64,000 bases of DNA from Saccharum officinarum (Eukaryota; Streptophyta; Magnoliopsida; Poales; Poaceae), in NCBI GenBank assembly GCA_020631735.1, contig CM036188.1, positions 9,962,214-10,026,213 of the forward strand, written 5' to 3'. A program made the position numbers and the translations under genes. Within the stretch, counting starts at the first letter, position 1, and each line of letters begins with the position of its first letter. This document shows positions 11,034-21,500 of this stretch, piece after piece. The notes beneath the pieces are model-generated. The model was not told where the DNA came from. It saw nothing but the letters and a program-made list of their open reading frames with translations, and searched no databases.

Positions 11034-11313
11034 TTAAGTCTATATTTTGTCCCTCAATTCTTGTCTTTGTCTATTTTTTTTGAAACTTTGTCTTTGTCTA
11101 ATTTTGACTTCAACTACAAGATTTTGGCAGCTCAACTATCAAAACGGTTCAATTTTGAACCTAGAGCCATTTGAAAACCACTCAAAAACGGCTTAAGGAT
11201 CAAAATTGAACCATTTAGATATAGATAGTTAGTTGACAAAGTTAGATGATTTTGTAGTTAGAGTTAAAATTAGATAACGGCAAAAGTTGAGGAGCTAAAA
11301 ATAGACTAAACTT
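11034..11313. mobile_element. MITE, second TTAAGTCTATTTTT family member
   Basis: Inverted ends TTAAGTCTATATTTTGTCCC and, from the right, AAGTTTAGTCTATTTTTAGC. It shares the internal TCAATTTTGAAC / ATCAAAATTGAACC pair with the element at 9923-10530. Confidence 0.62.
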
Positions 11314-11564
11314 ATATATCCATATTTATTTTATAATAGTTTTACTATAAAAATATATTCTATAATTAATATAATAATAAATAATTTGGTATCATAAATA
11401 TTAGTATGTTGATGAAATTTAAATTTATTAGATTTTTCGCAAGTGAGAATTGTTTTTTAGGGGAGAATTGTTTTTTTAGAGAGACAGAGTAGCAGAGGAC
11501 AGGGGCCACGGGCCAGATGTTCAGTTCAGCTGGGCTGGGCAGAATTCTTGCACAAATCAATTTA

Positions 11565-11826
11565 GGCCCTTGTTTAGTTCCCCGTATTCACCCCAAATTT
11601 CACTATGCAAAAAGAAGATTCTCCATCACATTAAAATATCGGCATATGCATGAAGTACTAAATGTAGATGAAATCAAAAACTAATTGCACAATTTTGTTG
11701 TACTTTGTGAGATAAACATTTTGATCCTAATTAATCAATGTTTGAACAATTATTACCAAATAAAAAAAAAGAACAGTGATTTGGCACGGTGTGTTGTTCA
11801 CCGAATCGGTGAACTAAGCAAGGCCC
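11565..11826. mobile_element. Tourist-like MITE
   Basis: Starts GGCCCTTGTTTAGTTCC after a TTA and ends GAACTAAGCAAGGCC. The interior is close to that of the MITE at 7975-8257 (shared TGCATGAAGTACTAAATGTA). The right-side TTA is not preserved. It lies a few hundred bases upstream of the PPR gene. Confidence 0.75.
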
Positions 11827-11968
11827 AGGATGCAAAATAGACGGTGCAGATCGCGCGTCGCCGCGGCGGCGCCGGTGCCAGACAGTGCTGGCGCACGTGG
11901 CCTTTCTTTCCTCCGAGTCCGATACCTCCCTCCCTCCTCTAGCACCCGTGGCGCTGTCTCCCTTACCA

Positions 11969-11995
11969 GCCGCCGCCGCCGCCGCCGCCGCCGCC
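11969..11995. repeat. (CCG)n microsatellite in PPR 5' region
   Basis: Nine GCC/CCG units in the GC-rich leader about 180 bases upstream of the PPR start codon. Confidence 0.85.
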
Positions 11996-12176
11996 TAGGC
12001 TTCACCGCCGGCCCCCGCCGCCCCAGGTCGAGGGCCGCAGCCTTGGGGCGTGCGCCCTCGACCCCATACGGGCCGCCGGAATCTGGCGGATGCGCCGCGG
12101 ATTCCTCCTCGCCGCCGCCGCCGCCGCGCCGTCATTCATGGCGAGGCGTCGCCGGGTGGTACCAGAGCCATAATCC

Positions 12177-14357
12177 ATGCTATTCAACATCCCACACTGC
12201 AAATCACAAGCTCCTGTAACCGCCGCCGCCGCCGTCGCAGCTTTCTCCAGCCCCCGCTTCTCCTCCGCGTCCCTGCCCCTGCCCTGCCGCCGCTGGTTCC
12301 TCCGCCGCTACCGCCACCGCTTCCTCCGACTCCGCTGCACGAGGGGAGCCCGTTTGCCGCGCTCCTCGCCTCTGATCCCGCGCCGCCGGAGCCTCTCCGC
12401 CAGGTGCTCGCCACGGGCGACGTCCACGCCGCGCTCCGCGGCCTCCGGGCCTCGCGCGCCAGCTGTTCCGGTGGGCGGAGGCCACCCCGCGCGGCTTCCC
12501 CCGCTCCGCCTCCGCGTTCGCCGCCGTCCTCGTCCCGCTCGCCCACGCCAACCACATCCGGGCCGCCTACCCCGTCTCGCTCCGCGCCCTGCACCTCGGC
12601 CTTCTCCTCCCTGTCCTGTCGCTCCTCCTCGCCGCTCCCCTCTCCCCCGCCCTACGCTCCCTGTTGAGCCTCCTCCTACGCCTCTCCGCCAAGTTCTCGA
12701 CAAAACGCGAGGCTCGCGACGCCACGCCCGCCGCCTGTTCGACGCTGTGCCTTGCCGCCTTCCGCGTGGTGGCGGGCGAGGGCGTGGCCCCTGATGTCCG
12801 GGATTGCAACCGCGTGCTGCGCGTGCTCCGTGACGCGGCCTGGTGGGACGACGTCCGTGCTGTATACGGAGAGATGCTCCAGCTCGGGATTGAGCCGACC
12901 ATTGTCACGTACAACACTTTGCTGGATTCTTTCCTGAAGGAGGGGAGGAAGGACGAGGCTTCCATGCTGCTCAAGGAGATGGAAACCCAGGGGGGCGGTT
13001 GCTTGCTGAATGATGTCACGTACAATGTGGTGATTAGTTTCTTGGCCAGGGAAGGTCATCTGGAGAACGCGGCGAAACTGGTTGACAGTATGCGGCTGTC
13101 CAAGAAAGCCTCATCCTTTACCTATAACCCACTTATCACTGCGTTGCTTGAAAGGGGTTTTGTACAAAAGGTTGAAGCTTTGCAGATGGAGATGGGGAAT
13201 GAGGGCATTATGCCTACAGTGGTGACATACAATGCCATCATTCATGGGCTGCTTAAAAGTGAGCAGGTAGAGGCTGCACAGCTGAAATTTGCGGAAATGA
13301 GAGCAATGGGCTTACTGCCAGACCTGATCACGTACAATTCTTTGCTAAATGGATATTGTAAGGCAGGTAACTTGAAGGAGGCTCTTTGGTTGCTTGGCGA
13401 TTTGAGGCGTGCAGGTTTAGCACCAACAGTTTTGACATATAACACTCTTATAGATGGTTATTGTAGATTAGGTGATTTAGAGGAAGCTAGGAGATTGAAA
13501 GAGGAAATGGTAGAGCAGGGTGTTTTCCTGATGTTTGTACATATACAATTCTCATGAATGGTTCACATAAGGTGAGGAACCTTCCTATGGCAAGAGAGTT
13601 CTTTGATGAGATGCTGAGCAAAGGTTTGCAGCCAGATTGCTTTGCCTATAACACAAGGATTTGTGCGGAGCTAACCCTAGGGGATACTCGTAAGGCTTTC
13701 CAGTTGAGGGAGGTGATGATGTTGAAAGGAATATACCCTGATACAGTCACATACAATGTTATAATCGATGGACTGTGCAAGACTGCTAACCTGAAAGATG
13801 CCAAAGATTTGAAGATGAAGATGGTCAGTGATGGTTTACAGCCTGACTGTATCACATACACCTGCTTGATTCATGCACACTGTGAAAGAGGGCTCCTAAG
13901 GGAAGCAAGGAAACTTCTTAATGGCATGGTCTCAGATGGTTTGCGACCTTCAGTTGTGACCTACACCATATTAATTCACACGTGTTGTAGAAGAGGAAAC
14001 CTTTATTCAGCATATGGTTGGTTCCAGAAGATGCTGGATGCGGGAATTGAACCTAATGAAATAACATATAATGTGCTCATACATGCACTATGCAGGACAG
14101 GCAGAACTCTGTTGGCTTATCATCATTTTCACGAGATGCTGGAAAGGGGATTAGCGCCAAACAAATACACGTGTACTTTATTGATAGATGGGAGCTGTAG
14201 AGAAGGTAACTGGGCAGATGCAATAAGATTGTATTTTGAGATGCATCAAAATGGTATTCCTCCAGATTATTGCACACATAATGCATTGTTCAAGGGATTT
14301 GATAAAGGCCACATGTACCATGCAATCGAGTACTTGGAGAATATTGTTTTGGGGTGA
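12177..14357 (+). CDS. P-class pentatricopeptide repeat protein, frame disrupted
   Basis: A single-exon PPR gene. Such proteins bind organelle RNA one base per repeat and act in RNA processing or stability. The start MLFNIPHCKSQ opens a basic, Ser/Arg-rich N-terminus like an organelle presequence. About fifteen 35-residue P-type motifs follow, marked by VTYNTLLDSF, VTYNVVISFL, VTYNAIIHGL, ITYNSLLNGY, LTYNTLIDGY, VTYNVIIDGL, ITYTCLIHAH and ITYNVLIHAL. No E or DYW domain is seen, so an editing role is not suggested. The frame shifts three times, each like loss of one base: near 12320-12335, near 12446 (a C run) and near 13525 (before TGTTTTCC). Between them the protein reads normally. Either the sequence has indel errors or this is a very young pseudogene; I favour errors. 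The stop is TGA at 14355-14357. Confidence 0.87.
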
Positions 14358-15437
14358 ATGGATTGGCCTCTTTGAAAGATTGTCCTGCTGGCCTTGCATC
14401 ACTGATATTTCCTGTAAGAACTTTCTCTTGTATTGCAAATTTCTCTTCATCAGTGTACCATTATTTAGCTTTGCTCATTTCTTCAAGCATATTTACTCTT
14501 GAGTTCAGTCCGGAGATGATATGGTGTTTGTGGGCAATACCTTTCAAAAGGGGAAGAAAAAGAGAATTCGAGACATTGTTCTCTGAGTTATGTTGCTGGG
14601 TGCTTTCAAAAGGATAGTTAAAAGTATCTCCTCTTGCTGCTCAGGAGATCATAGATGGAGTTTGGGGGCAACTCTATCAAAAGATGAAAAACAAGATTCT
14701 GGAATCATGATCTCTTAGTTAAGCAGTTGGGTGCTTTCCAAAAGAATAGTTGAGCACAAGCAAATCTTCCTCTTGTGGCTTAAACCGTGTCAGATTTCTT
14801 TGCTTGGCATTATACTCATGGAGATATGTTTTTTAATTGGAAACTGGGTGGCAGGAACTCGCTCCGGTTTCTTGAAGATCTCTCATGATATTCTGCCCTT
14901 TTGTTATTTTCTTTTGATAATGTGTACTGGAAACCTGACCACCGTTAATTCCTTATACCAACTATGTCAAATACTAAATGGCTGTGGCCTTCTGTGACGG
15001 AGTTTTCTTCAGTTATACATAGGATTTCTCTTGGTAAGAACATTCCAAGAATCTTCTGTAATAAATGATTCTTGTATCACCAATTTGGCCATAGGCATGC
15101 TACAATATATTGACCTGTCAGATATGCAGTGCTCATGGACTGAAACTTTTCATGATCTTATCATGCCATGCTCCTAAAGTACTAGAATTATTTACCCTTT
15201 TGATTGCCTCTTGGTGTCATTTGTATTTTTTACTTTGTTCACTGTTTTTTTTTTGGCCTCTTGGCGGATTCACTTATTATTTAGCTCACTAATACAGTCT
15301 TCAATGCACACCATTGGCATTGATTTCCTGAATATCTATACTATAATGCTAGTAAATTTATAATGGTGTTGATGTAATTTTGATGATGACTCATTAATGT
15401 TTCCATCTCACAAAATTGAATACGTTTATATATAGTA
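14358..15437. other. PPR downstream region, no further gene seen
   Basis: About 1.1 kb of T-rich sequence after the PPR stop, probably 3' untranslated and intergenic DNA. Open frames up to about 88 codons have no family signature. Confidence 0.45.
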
Positions 15438-15694
15438 CTCCCTCAGGTCTGGTTTATTAGGCATAGTCTGACATAGCACAGTCTCCTAAATTATACTTTG
15501 ACCATTCATTTATATTATATTATATTGTGTATGATTATAAACTTATGATTCTTGGATAGTATATTTGCTTACAAATCTAACAGTATAAAGTTTGTATTAC
15601 ATAGTTAAAAAATGTTGGTCAAATTATTGGTCAAAGTTTACAAAGTTTGACTGCTGACATACATGAAATGCCTTATAAACTGGACCGGAGGGAG
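15438..15694. mobile_element. Stowaway MITE
   Basis: 257-bp element with near-perfect inverted ends CTCCCTCAGGTCTGGTTTAT and CTCCCTCCGGTCCAGTTTAT (right end reverse-complemented), flanked by TA (15436-15437 and 15695-15696), the Tc1/mariner-type duplication. Non-coding. Confidence 0.9.
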
Positions 15695-16175
15695 TAATTA
15701 TCACATTTAAATTTTTTGACTACATGCTTTCTAGGATGACATAAATTTTGGACCAGAGTTAGTAAGGACAAGTACTGACATCACACATGCTGTCTTAATT
15801 ACCTAATATGCTGTAGAAAAATAGCTTAAGCTGACAGTATAGCTATCATATTTTGAATTAGAGAAGTCTTGATGCTGTAGGATTACAACCTCAGGGAAAA
15901 ATAAAACTAAATAGTTGTTTGCAGCTGAAGTTCTCAGCATTTGGGAAATGGATCTACTGTCAACAGCTGAGGTCTCTTCTGCAACCCAAGAGTGCCTTGA
16001 GAATTCGCTTGGTCCATCTATCTACCAGCATGAACATATGTCCACCTTGTGTGACTTCAATACTTCATGATACTTGATCCATGGAATGGAAGCTTCTTGA
16101 TAGAGAACTCTCATTTTGATGAAACAGATTGGTAATATTCATTGGACAAATTCCCAACTTCCAAAAGACAAGTAA

Positions 16176-16296
16176 GGCCCTGTTCATCTGGCTTATAATC
16201 CGTCTTATTCAGCTTATTTTTTCAGCTGGAACAGTATTTTTCTCTCACAAAAAATCAGTCAACAGTGTTTTTCAGCCGAACGCGGCTTATAAATCA
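16176..16296. mobile_element. GGCCCTGTTC-type MITE fragment
   Basis: Begins GGCCCTGTTCATCTGGCTTA and contains AGCTGGAACAGTATTTTTCT and GTCAACAGTGTTTTTCAGCC, the signature of a common grass MITE. The right end is degraded (CGAACGCGGCTTATAA), so it is incomplete. Confidence 0.65.
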
Positions 16297-16552
16297 TGGT
16301 GGGTTTGATTCATAAAAACCTTGTTGTTGCCTTGATTTATTCTGAAAAAAATGAAATAGCAAATCAATGTTATGTCGACATATGTTAGAAAGGGGTAGGT
16401 TATAACATTGCTTTTGGTCAACTTTTAATACAAATATTTCATTTTTTTTTCTTCATGTAACTTTCATGTTAATATATTGTTGTCACTAGGGCAAGAACAC
16501 ATAAGAAGCTAATCCTTGTATTGTGTGTTCAATTTACAAGCTCTGTGAATTA

Positions 16553-17688
16553 CTCCCTCTGTTCCAAATTATTAGACGTTTTGGCTTTTCTTAGCTTTTG
16601 CTATGTACTTAGATATACACTATGTCTAGATACATAATAAAAACAATGTATCTAGAAATGTCAAAACGTCTTATAATTTAGAACCAATGTTTTCAGATCG
16701 GACGACTAATCGCGATTAATCGCGATTAGTCGTCCTTATCGTAACCAGGTGCTTGATAAGGGCCCTCGATTAGTTTAGAACGATTAGAAAACTTATCGTC
16801 CGATAAGTTGCGACTAATCACGATTAGTCGTCCGATCAGACTAGCTGGACGACTAGTTTGGGGGAGGGAGAATTTGGCCCAGCTAAAGAATTCGGCCCAT
16901 CTTTAGCTGGCCCATTAGGGTAAGAAGAAAGGAGTGAGTGAGTGACTGAGTGACGGCACATTTCCAGCTCCCGCTGCTCTCTGCCTCTCTCTCGCAGCCG
17001 CCGGCGGCTTGCCTCTGGATCTCCCTCGCCGGCGTCCGCAGCTCCGGCCGCGCCCCTCGCTGGTGTCCGCAGCTCCGCCCACAGCAGCTCCGTCCGAGCA
17101 GTTCCGCCCGTCCGTCCGTCCGCAGCAGCTCCGCCCACAGAAGCTCCGTCCGTCCGTCCGCAGCAGCTCCGCCCGCAGCAGCTCCGTCCGAGCAGCTCCG
17201 CCCGTCCGTCCGTCCGAGCAGCACCGCCCGCAGCTGCTCCGTCTGTCCGTCCGTCCGCAGCAGCTCCGTCCGAGCAGCTCCGCCCACAGCTCCGCCCGCG
17301 CCTAGTTTTTCTTTGGTCAGCAGTCAGCACTCACCATGACACCATCAGGCATCAGCAAGCAGCAGTTACAGGTAAGTGGCCAAATCACCATGATAATGAT
17401 TCATTGCAAACATGATTACATGCCAAACTGTGCTTGGTTGCTTGCCTCTAACATTTACCTATTTATTATGGTCATGTTTACATATATTTACATCATATAT
17501 ATAGTATATACATGGTCGATCAGGTCATCTAGGCACAAGGATGACTAAATGTCCGACTAGCCGATTAGACCGATTAGGACCGACTAATCGACCCTTATCG
17601 ACGACTAATCGCGATTAGTCGTCTGATCGGTGGTCATACGACTAGCCTCGATAATACGATCTGAAAACATTGTTTAGAACAGAGGGAG
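16553..17688. mobile_element. Stowaway MITE interrupted by a hAT element
   Basis: Outer ends CTCCCTCTGTTCCAAATTAT and, at the far right, AGAGGGAG, flanked by TA on both sides (16551-16552 and 17689-17690). Subterminal AGACGTTTTGGC and CAAAACGTCTTA mirror each other. Removing the insert at 16685-17672 and one copy of its 8-bp duplication leaves a typical MITE of about 140 bp. Confidence 0.87.
16685..17672 (+). mobile_element. 988-bp non-autonomous hAT element
   Basis: Perfect inverted ends CAATGTTTTCAGATCG and CGATCTGAAAACATTG, flanked by a perfect 8-bp duplication TTTAGAAC (16677-16684 and 17673-17680). Subterminal regions carry several copies of the palindrome CGACTAATCGCGATTAGTCG or parts of it. 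A GC-rich tract (16950-17310) is followed by an ATG at 17336 reading MTPSGISKQQLQ, then CAG|GTAAGT, which looks like a first coding exon with splice donor left from a transposase or captured gene. No transposase domain remains. Confidence 0.85.
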
Positions 17689-18121
17689 TACTATTTTGTG
17701 TGCTACAACCTTTATTCTATGTTTTATATCTGAGGCTGTGGTTTTCCTCAATAGTTTTTGGCATTGCCATCATCTTCTGAAGAACAACCTCCATATCATG
17801 CCTGCAAAATATTTCAGGGTGGCGCATGGCTCCTGCAGCAGAGGGGAGCCACCTCTGGGTCATCCACTGGTAGAGCAAGGAAGGTGTGTTGTTTGCAATC
17901 CAGAGGTCAGAGGGACCTCTGCTATGTCATAATTAATTTCTTGAAGGCCTGCCTGGACATTTTAAATGGGAAAGAAAGCCACCAATAGTTGATAGTTGGG
18001 ACGATTAGTGCAGCATATACAGCTTTACTCTGAAATCTGAATTCTGAGTTGCATATTTCATTAACATGTATTTGGTTGTATCTATGTGCTTTACTGGAGG
18101 CATCCCCAAATAGAGTATCCT

Positions 18122-18495
18122 TGTTATGACCGGCCTCCCGTATCGCCGCCGTAAGCCCACCAGTGGCTAGGATTAACCGCTGGTCAAGGCAGCGGCGCAA
18201 GGCTTCATGGGCTAGGCCCAATTTATATTTATAGTATTATTAGAGATTGATTAGAATTAAGAGAGAACTCTATATATTGTAAACAATGGATGATGGAAAA
18301 GGGCTAAGCCGATTGCAACCTATTGTTGCCGGTTTCCCCTGGGAGACCGACTCCCCAAACCCTAGCTGCCTTCTCTCTTCCTCCTCGCTGCAACCACGGC
18401 GCCTCAGCGCCGTAAGTCTCGCTTTAAGCTCCAATCAGCGATCTCACACGACTACAACCTTCGCACCATCCGTGGTAGGATTAGGGTTCATACCA
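18122..18495 (+). repeat. Gypsy 5' LTR
   Basis: Begins TGTTATGACCGG and ends GGGTTCATACCA (TG...CA). It matches the 3' LTR at 23326-23699 over its whole 374 bp as far as I can see. Confidence 0.95.
18271..18277 (+). promoter_or_regulatory. Putative TATA box of the gypsy 5' LTR
   Basis: TATATAT in the LTR, upstream of TTGTAAACAATGG. It is the only good TATA-like motif in the right part of the LTR; the start site is not known. Confidence 0.4.
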
Positions 18496-18498
18496 ATT

Positions 18499-18511
18499 TG
18501 GTATCAGAGAC
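18499..18511 (+). promoter_or_regulatory. Primer-binding site, initiator tRNA-Met type
   Basis: TGGTATCAGAGAC lies three bases after the LTR and complements the 3' end of initiator methionine tRNA, with a mismatch toward its end. Confidence 0.85.
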
Positions 18512-18533
18512 CTTCGATCCTGCTGCATCCACC

Positions 18534-21500
18534 ATGAGTCTCCCACCACCAGCACCATCCGCCTCCATGCCCGCCTCCACCGCCGCCATCTCCCAGCCCA
18601 TCGCCTCCACCCAGCCGCCAGCAACGCCAGCCACCACCTCCTCCATCCCCACCATGACCAACGAGCAGCTCACGAGCTCCCTCATCCACTTCGCCAACGC
18701 CATCCACACCCTACAATCCGACGTGCAATCCATCCGATCCTATCTGATAGGGCCGCACGCGCCGCCGCCGCTCCCCACACCGCCACCGCTGCCGTTCCTC
18801 CCAGCGCCGGCTGCGGCGTCATCAGCCCCTGATGCATCTGTCTCGGTGCAGCCGTCCACCGGGCTTCCGCTCCACATGATCAACTGGCCTCGGTCGCCGT
18901 CACCTCTGCCGCCCTGGGCCACGGGGCCACTGCCTGCCGCGTCGGCCACCTACACTACACCGATCACGGCGGCAGTTCCGCTGTCATCCGCGACCACGAC
19001 GACCATGGAGACGCTCGGGGGCGTTCCAGCCTCGGGCACCCTCTACGGTGGCGTGGACGGCACGCTCTTCCCCTCCCTGGTGGGCTCCTCGTTCGTGGGA
19101 GGTGTGCCGCCCTACGACCGCGCGTCTCCAGCACCACCGCCGGCCACCGAGGGTGATCGCCTGCCGCCGAAATTCTACAAGCTCGAGTTCATGACCTACG
19201 ACGGCTCGGAAGACCCCCTGAACTGGCTCAACCACTGTGAGCAGTTTTTCCGCGGCCAACGCACGTTGGCCTCGGATCGGACATGGTTGGCGTCCTACCA
19301 TCTGCGTGGGGTGGCGCAGACCTGGTACTACGCTCTGGAGCAGAGCGAAGGCATGCCGTCTTGGGATCGGTTCAAGGAGTTGTGCCATCTCCAGTTTGGG
19401 CCTCCTGTGCGCGACTCTCGACTGGCCGAACTGGGCCGTCTACCGTTCCGGTCTACGGTGCAGGACTTCTCGGAGCGCTTCAATGCAGTCCTATGCCACG
19501 CTCGCAACCTGGATAACCTGCAGAAGGCCGAGCTCTTCGTTGGCGGCCTCCCTGATCACATCAAGGTGGACGTGGCCATGCGCGCGCCTCAGGACTTGCC
19601 AACGGCGATGTACCTGGCCCGCGCGTTCGAGCTGCGTGCCAACGCGATGCTCGCCATGCTCCCTTCGACGCCGTCCAGGCCATCTCGGCCTCCACAGCAG
19701 CGGCAGCAGCAGCCGGTCCCAGCCCTGCCCGGTGCGGCGCAGCCAGGAACAGCCCCGCCGCAGGGGGCGCCCCGCCAGCCAGCCGGCCCTTCCGTCGCCT
19801 CACGCCGGGGGAGCAGCAAGAACGACGCCGCCTCGGCTTATGCTTCAACTGCGACGAGCCTTTTGTTCGAGGCCACCAGTGCAAGCGGGTCCTGTTCCTT
19901 GAGGCCCGGGAGGACGCGGCGGACTTGGAGACCCCGGCTACGACCGAGGACGAGGCCGCACCGAGCCCTGACGGGCCGACCACTGAAGCTGCTGTCAACG
20001 CGTTGGTCGTCTCCCTCTATGCCGTGGCCGGCATCCGCACAGCTAACTCCATGGTGGTTCCTGTGCAGCTCAAGGGCGAGCAGTTCCTCGCTCTCCTCGA
20101 CACCGGCTCTACCCACAGCTTCCTCCGTGGCGGCACCATGCGCCGTTTGGGGCTGGAACCTTCCGACGGCGCCAAATTCCGGGTCACCGTGGCCAACGGC
20201 GACCAGCTGCCATGTGCCGGCGTCGTACGCAATGTCCCCATTGTCATCGGGGGCACCGCTTTCTCTGTTACATGTGCAGGCATCGACTTGGGCAGTTTCG
20301 ACTTTATCCTTGGCGTCGACTTCCTGAGCACCTTGGGCCCCATCCTCTGGGACCTTGCTGCGATGACGGTGTCCTTCTGGCACAAGGGCACACGGGTCCA
20401 GTGGCAAGGCGTGTCTCCCCCGGGCGCCGGGGCACCACAGCAGCAGGTGACTGCCCTCACCGTGGGCGCCCAGCGGCCTATGCTGGACGTGCTGCTGCAG
20501 CAGCAAGGCGCCATCTTCGACGCGCCCTCCGGCCTCCCTCCGGCACGGCCGTACGATCATCGGATCCACCTCCTGCCGGGAACGGAACCGGTGGCTGTGC
20601 GCCCCTACCGGTACCCGCAGCTCCAGAAGGATGAGCTGGAGCGCCAGTGTGCGGACATGCTCGCCCAGGGCATCATCCGGCCGAGCACGTCGCCGTTCTC
20701 CGCTCCGGTCTTGCTCGTCCGGAAGGCGGACCGCTCCTGGCGTTTCTGCATCGACTATCGGGCACTCAACGCCAAGACATCGAAGGACAAGTTCCCAATC
20801 CCGGTGGTTGACGAGCTCCTCGATGAGTTGCATGGGGCTCGCTTCTTCTCCAAGCTGGACCTGCGGTCTGGCTATCACCAGGTGCGGATGTGTGCGGACG
20901 ACATCGACAAGACCGCCTTCCGCACCCACCACGGCCACTATGAGTTCCTGGTGATGCCGTTTGGGCTGTCCAACGCCCCGGCGACGTTCCAGGCCTTGAT
21001 GAACGATGTCCTGCGTCCCTACCTACGGAAATTTGTGCTAGTTTTTTTTGATGACATTTTAATTTACAGCACTTCTTGGGCCGAGCATCTGCAGCACCTC
21101 GGCCTCGTCTTTCAGGCACTCCGGGCGCACTCCCTGCACCTCAAGCGCTCGAAGTGCTCCTTCGGGACGCCTTCTGTGGCCTACCTCGGCCACGTGATCT
21201 CGGAAGGCGGCGTGGCCATGGACGCCGACAAGGTGGCTGCGGTGGCAGCATGGCCGCAACCCCGCTCGGCGCGCGGCCTACGCGGCTTCCTGGGCCTTGC
21301 GGGGTACTACCGGAAGTACATCCGCGACTTCGGCCTCATCGCCGCGCCTCTGACTCGCCTGCTAAGGCGGGATGCCTTCACATGGGACGACGACGCGGAG
21401 GCTGCGTTCCAGGCGCTCAAGGGCGCTCTCACCACGGGGCCGGTCCTCCAGATGCCGGATTTCTCCCGGTCCTTCGTGGTAGACTGTGACGCGTCAGGGG

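Noticed and set aside
12184..13059. Several long minus-strand open frames opposite the PPR gene
   Set aside because: They are antisense to GC-rich PPR coding sequence with low-complexity translations.
16836..17330. A 164-codon minus-strand open frame with alternating RT/DG repeats
   Set aside because: It is the antisense of the GC-rich minisatellite in the hAT element, with no known domain.
19838..20938. A 366-codon open frame on the minus strand
   Set aside because: It lies opposite the well-supported gypsy protease/RT coding sequence, and its translation has no family signature; it reflects high GC content.
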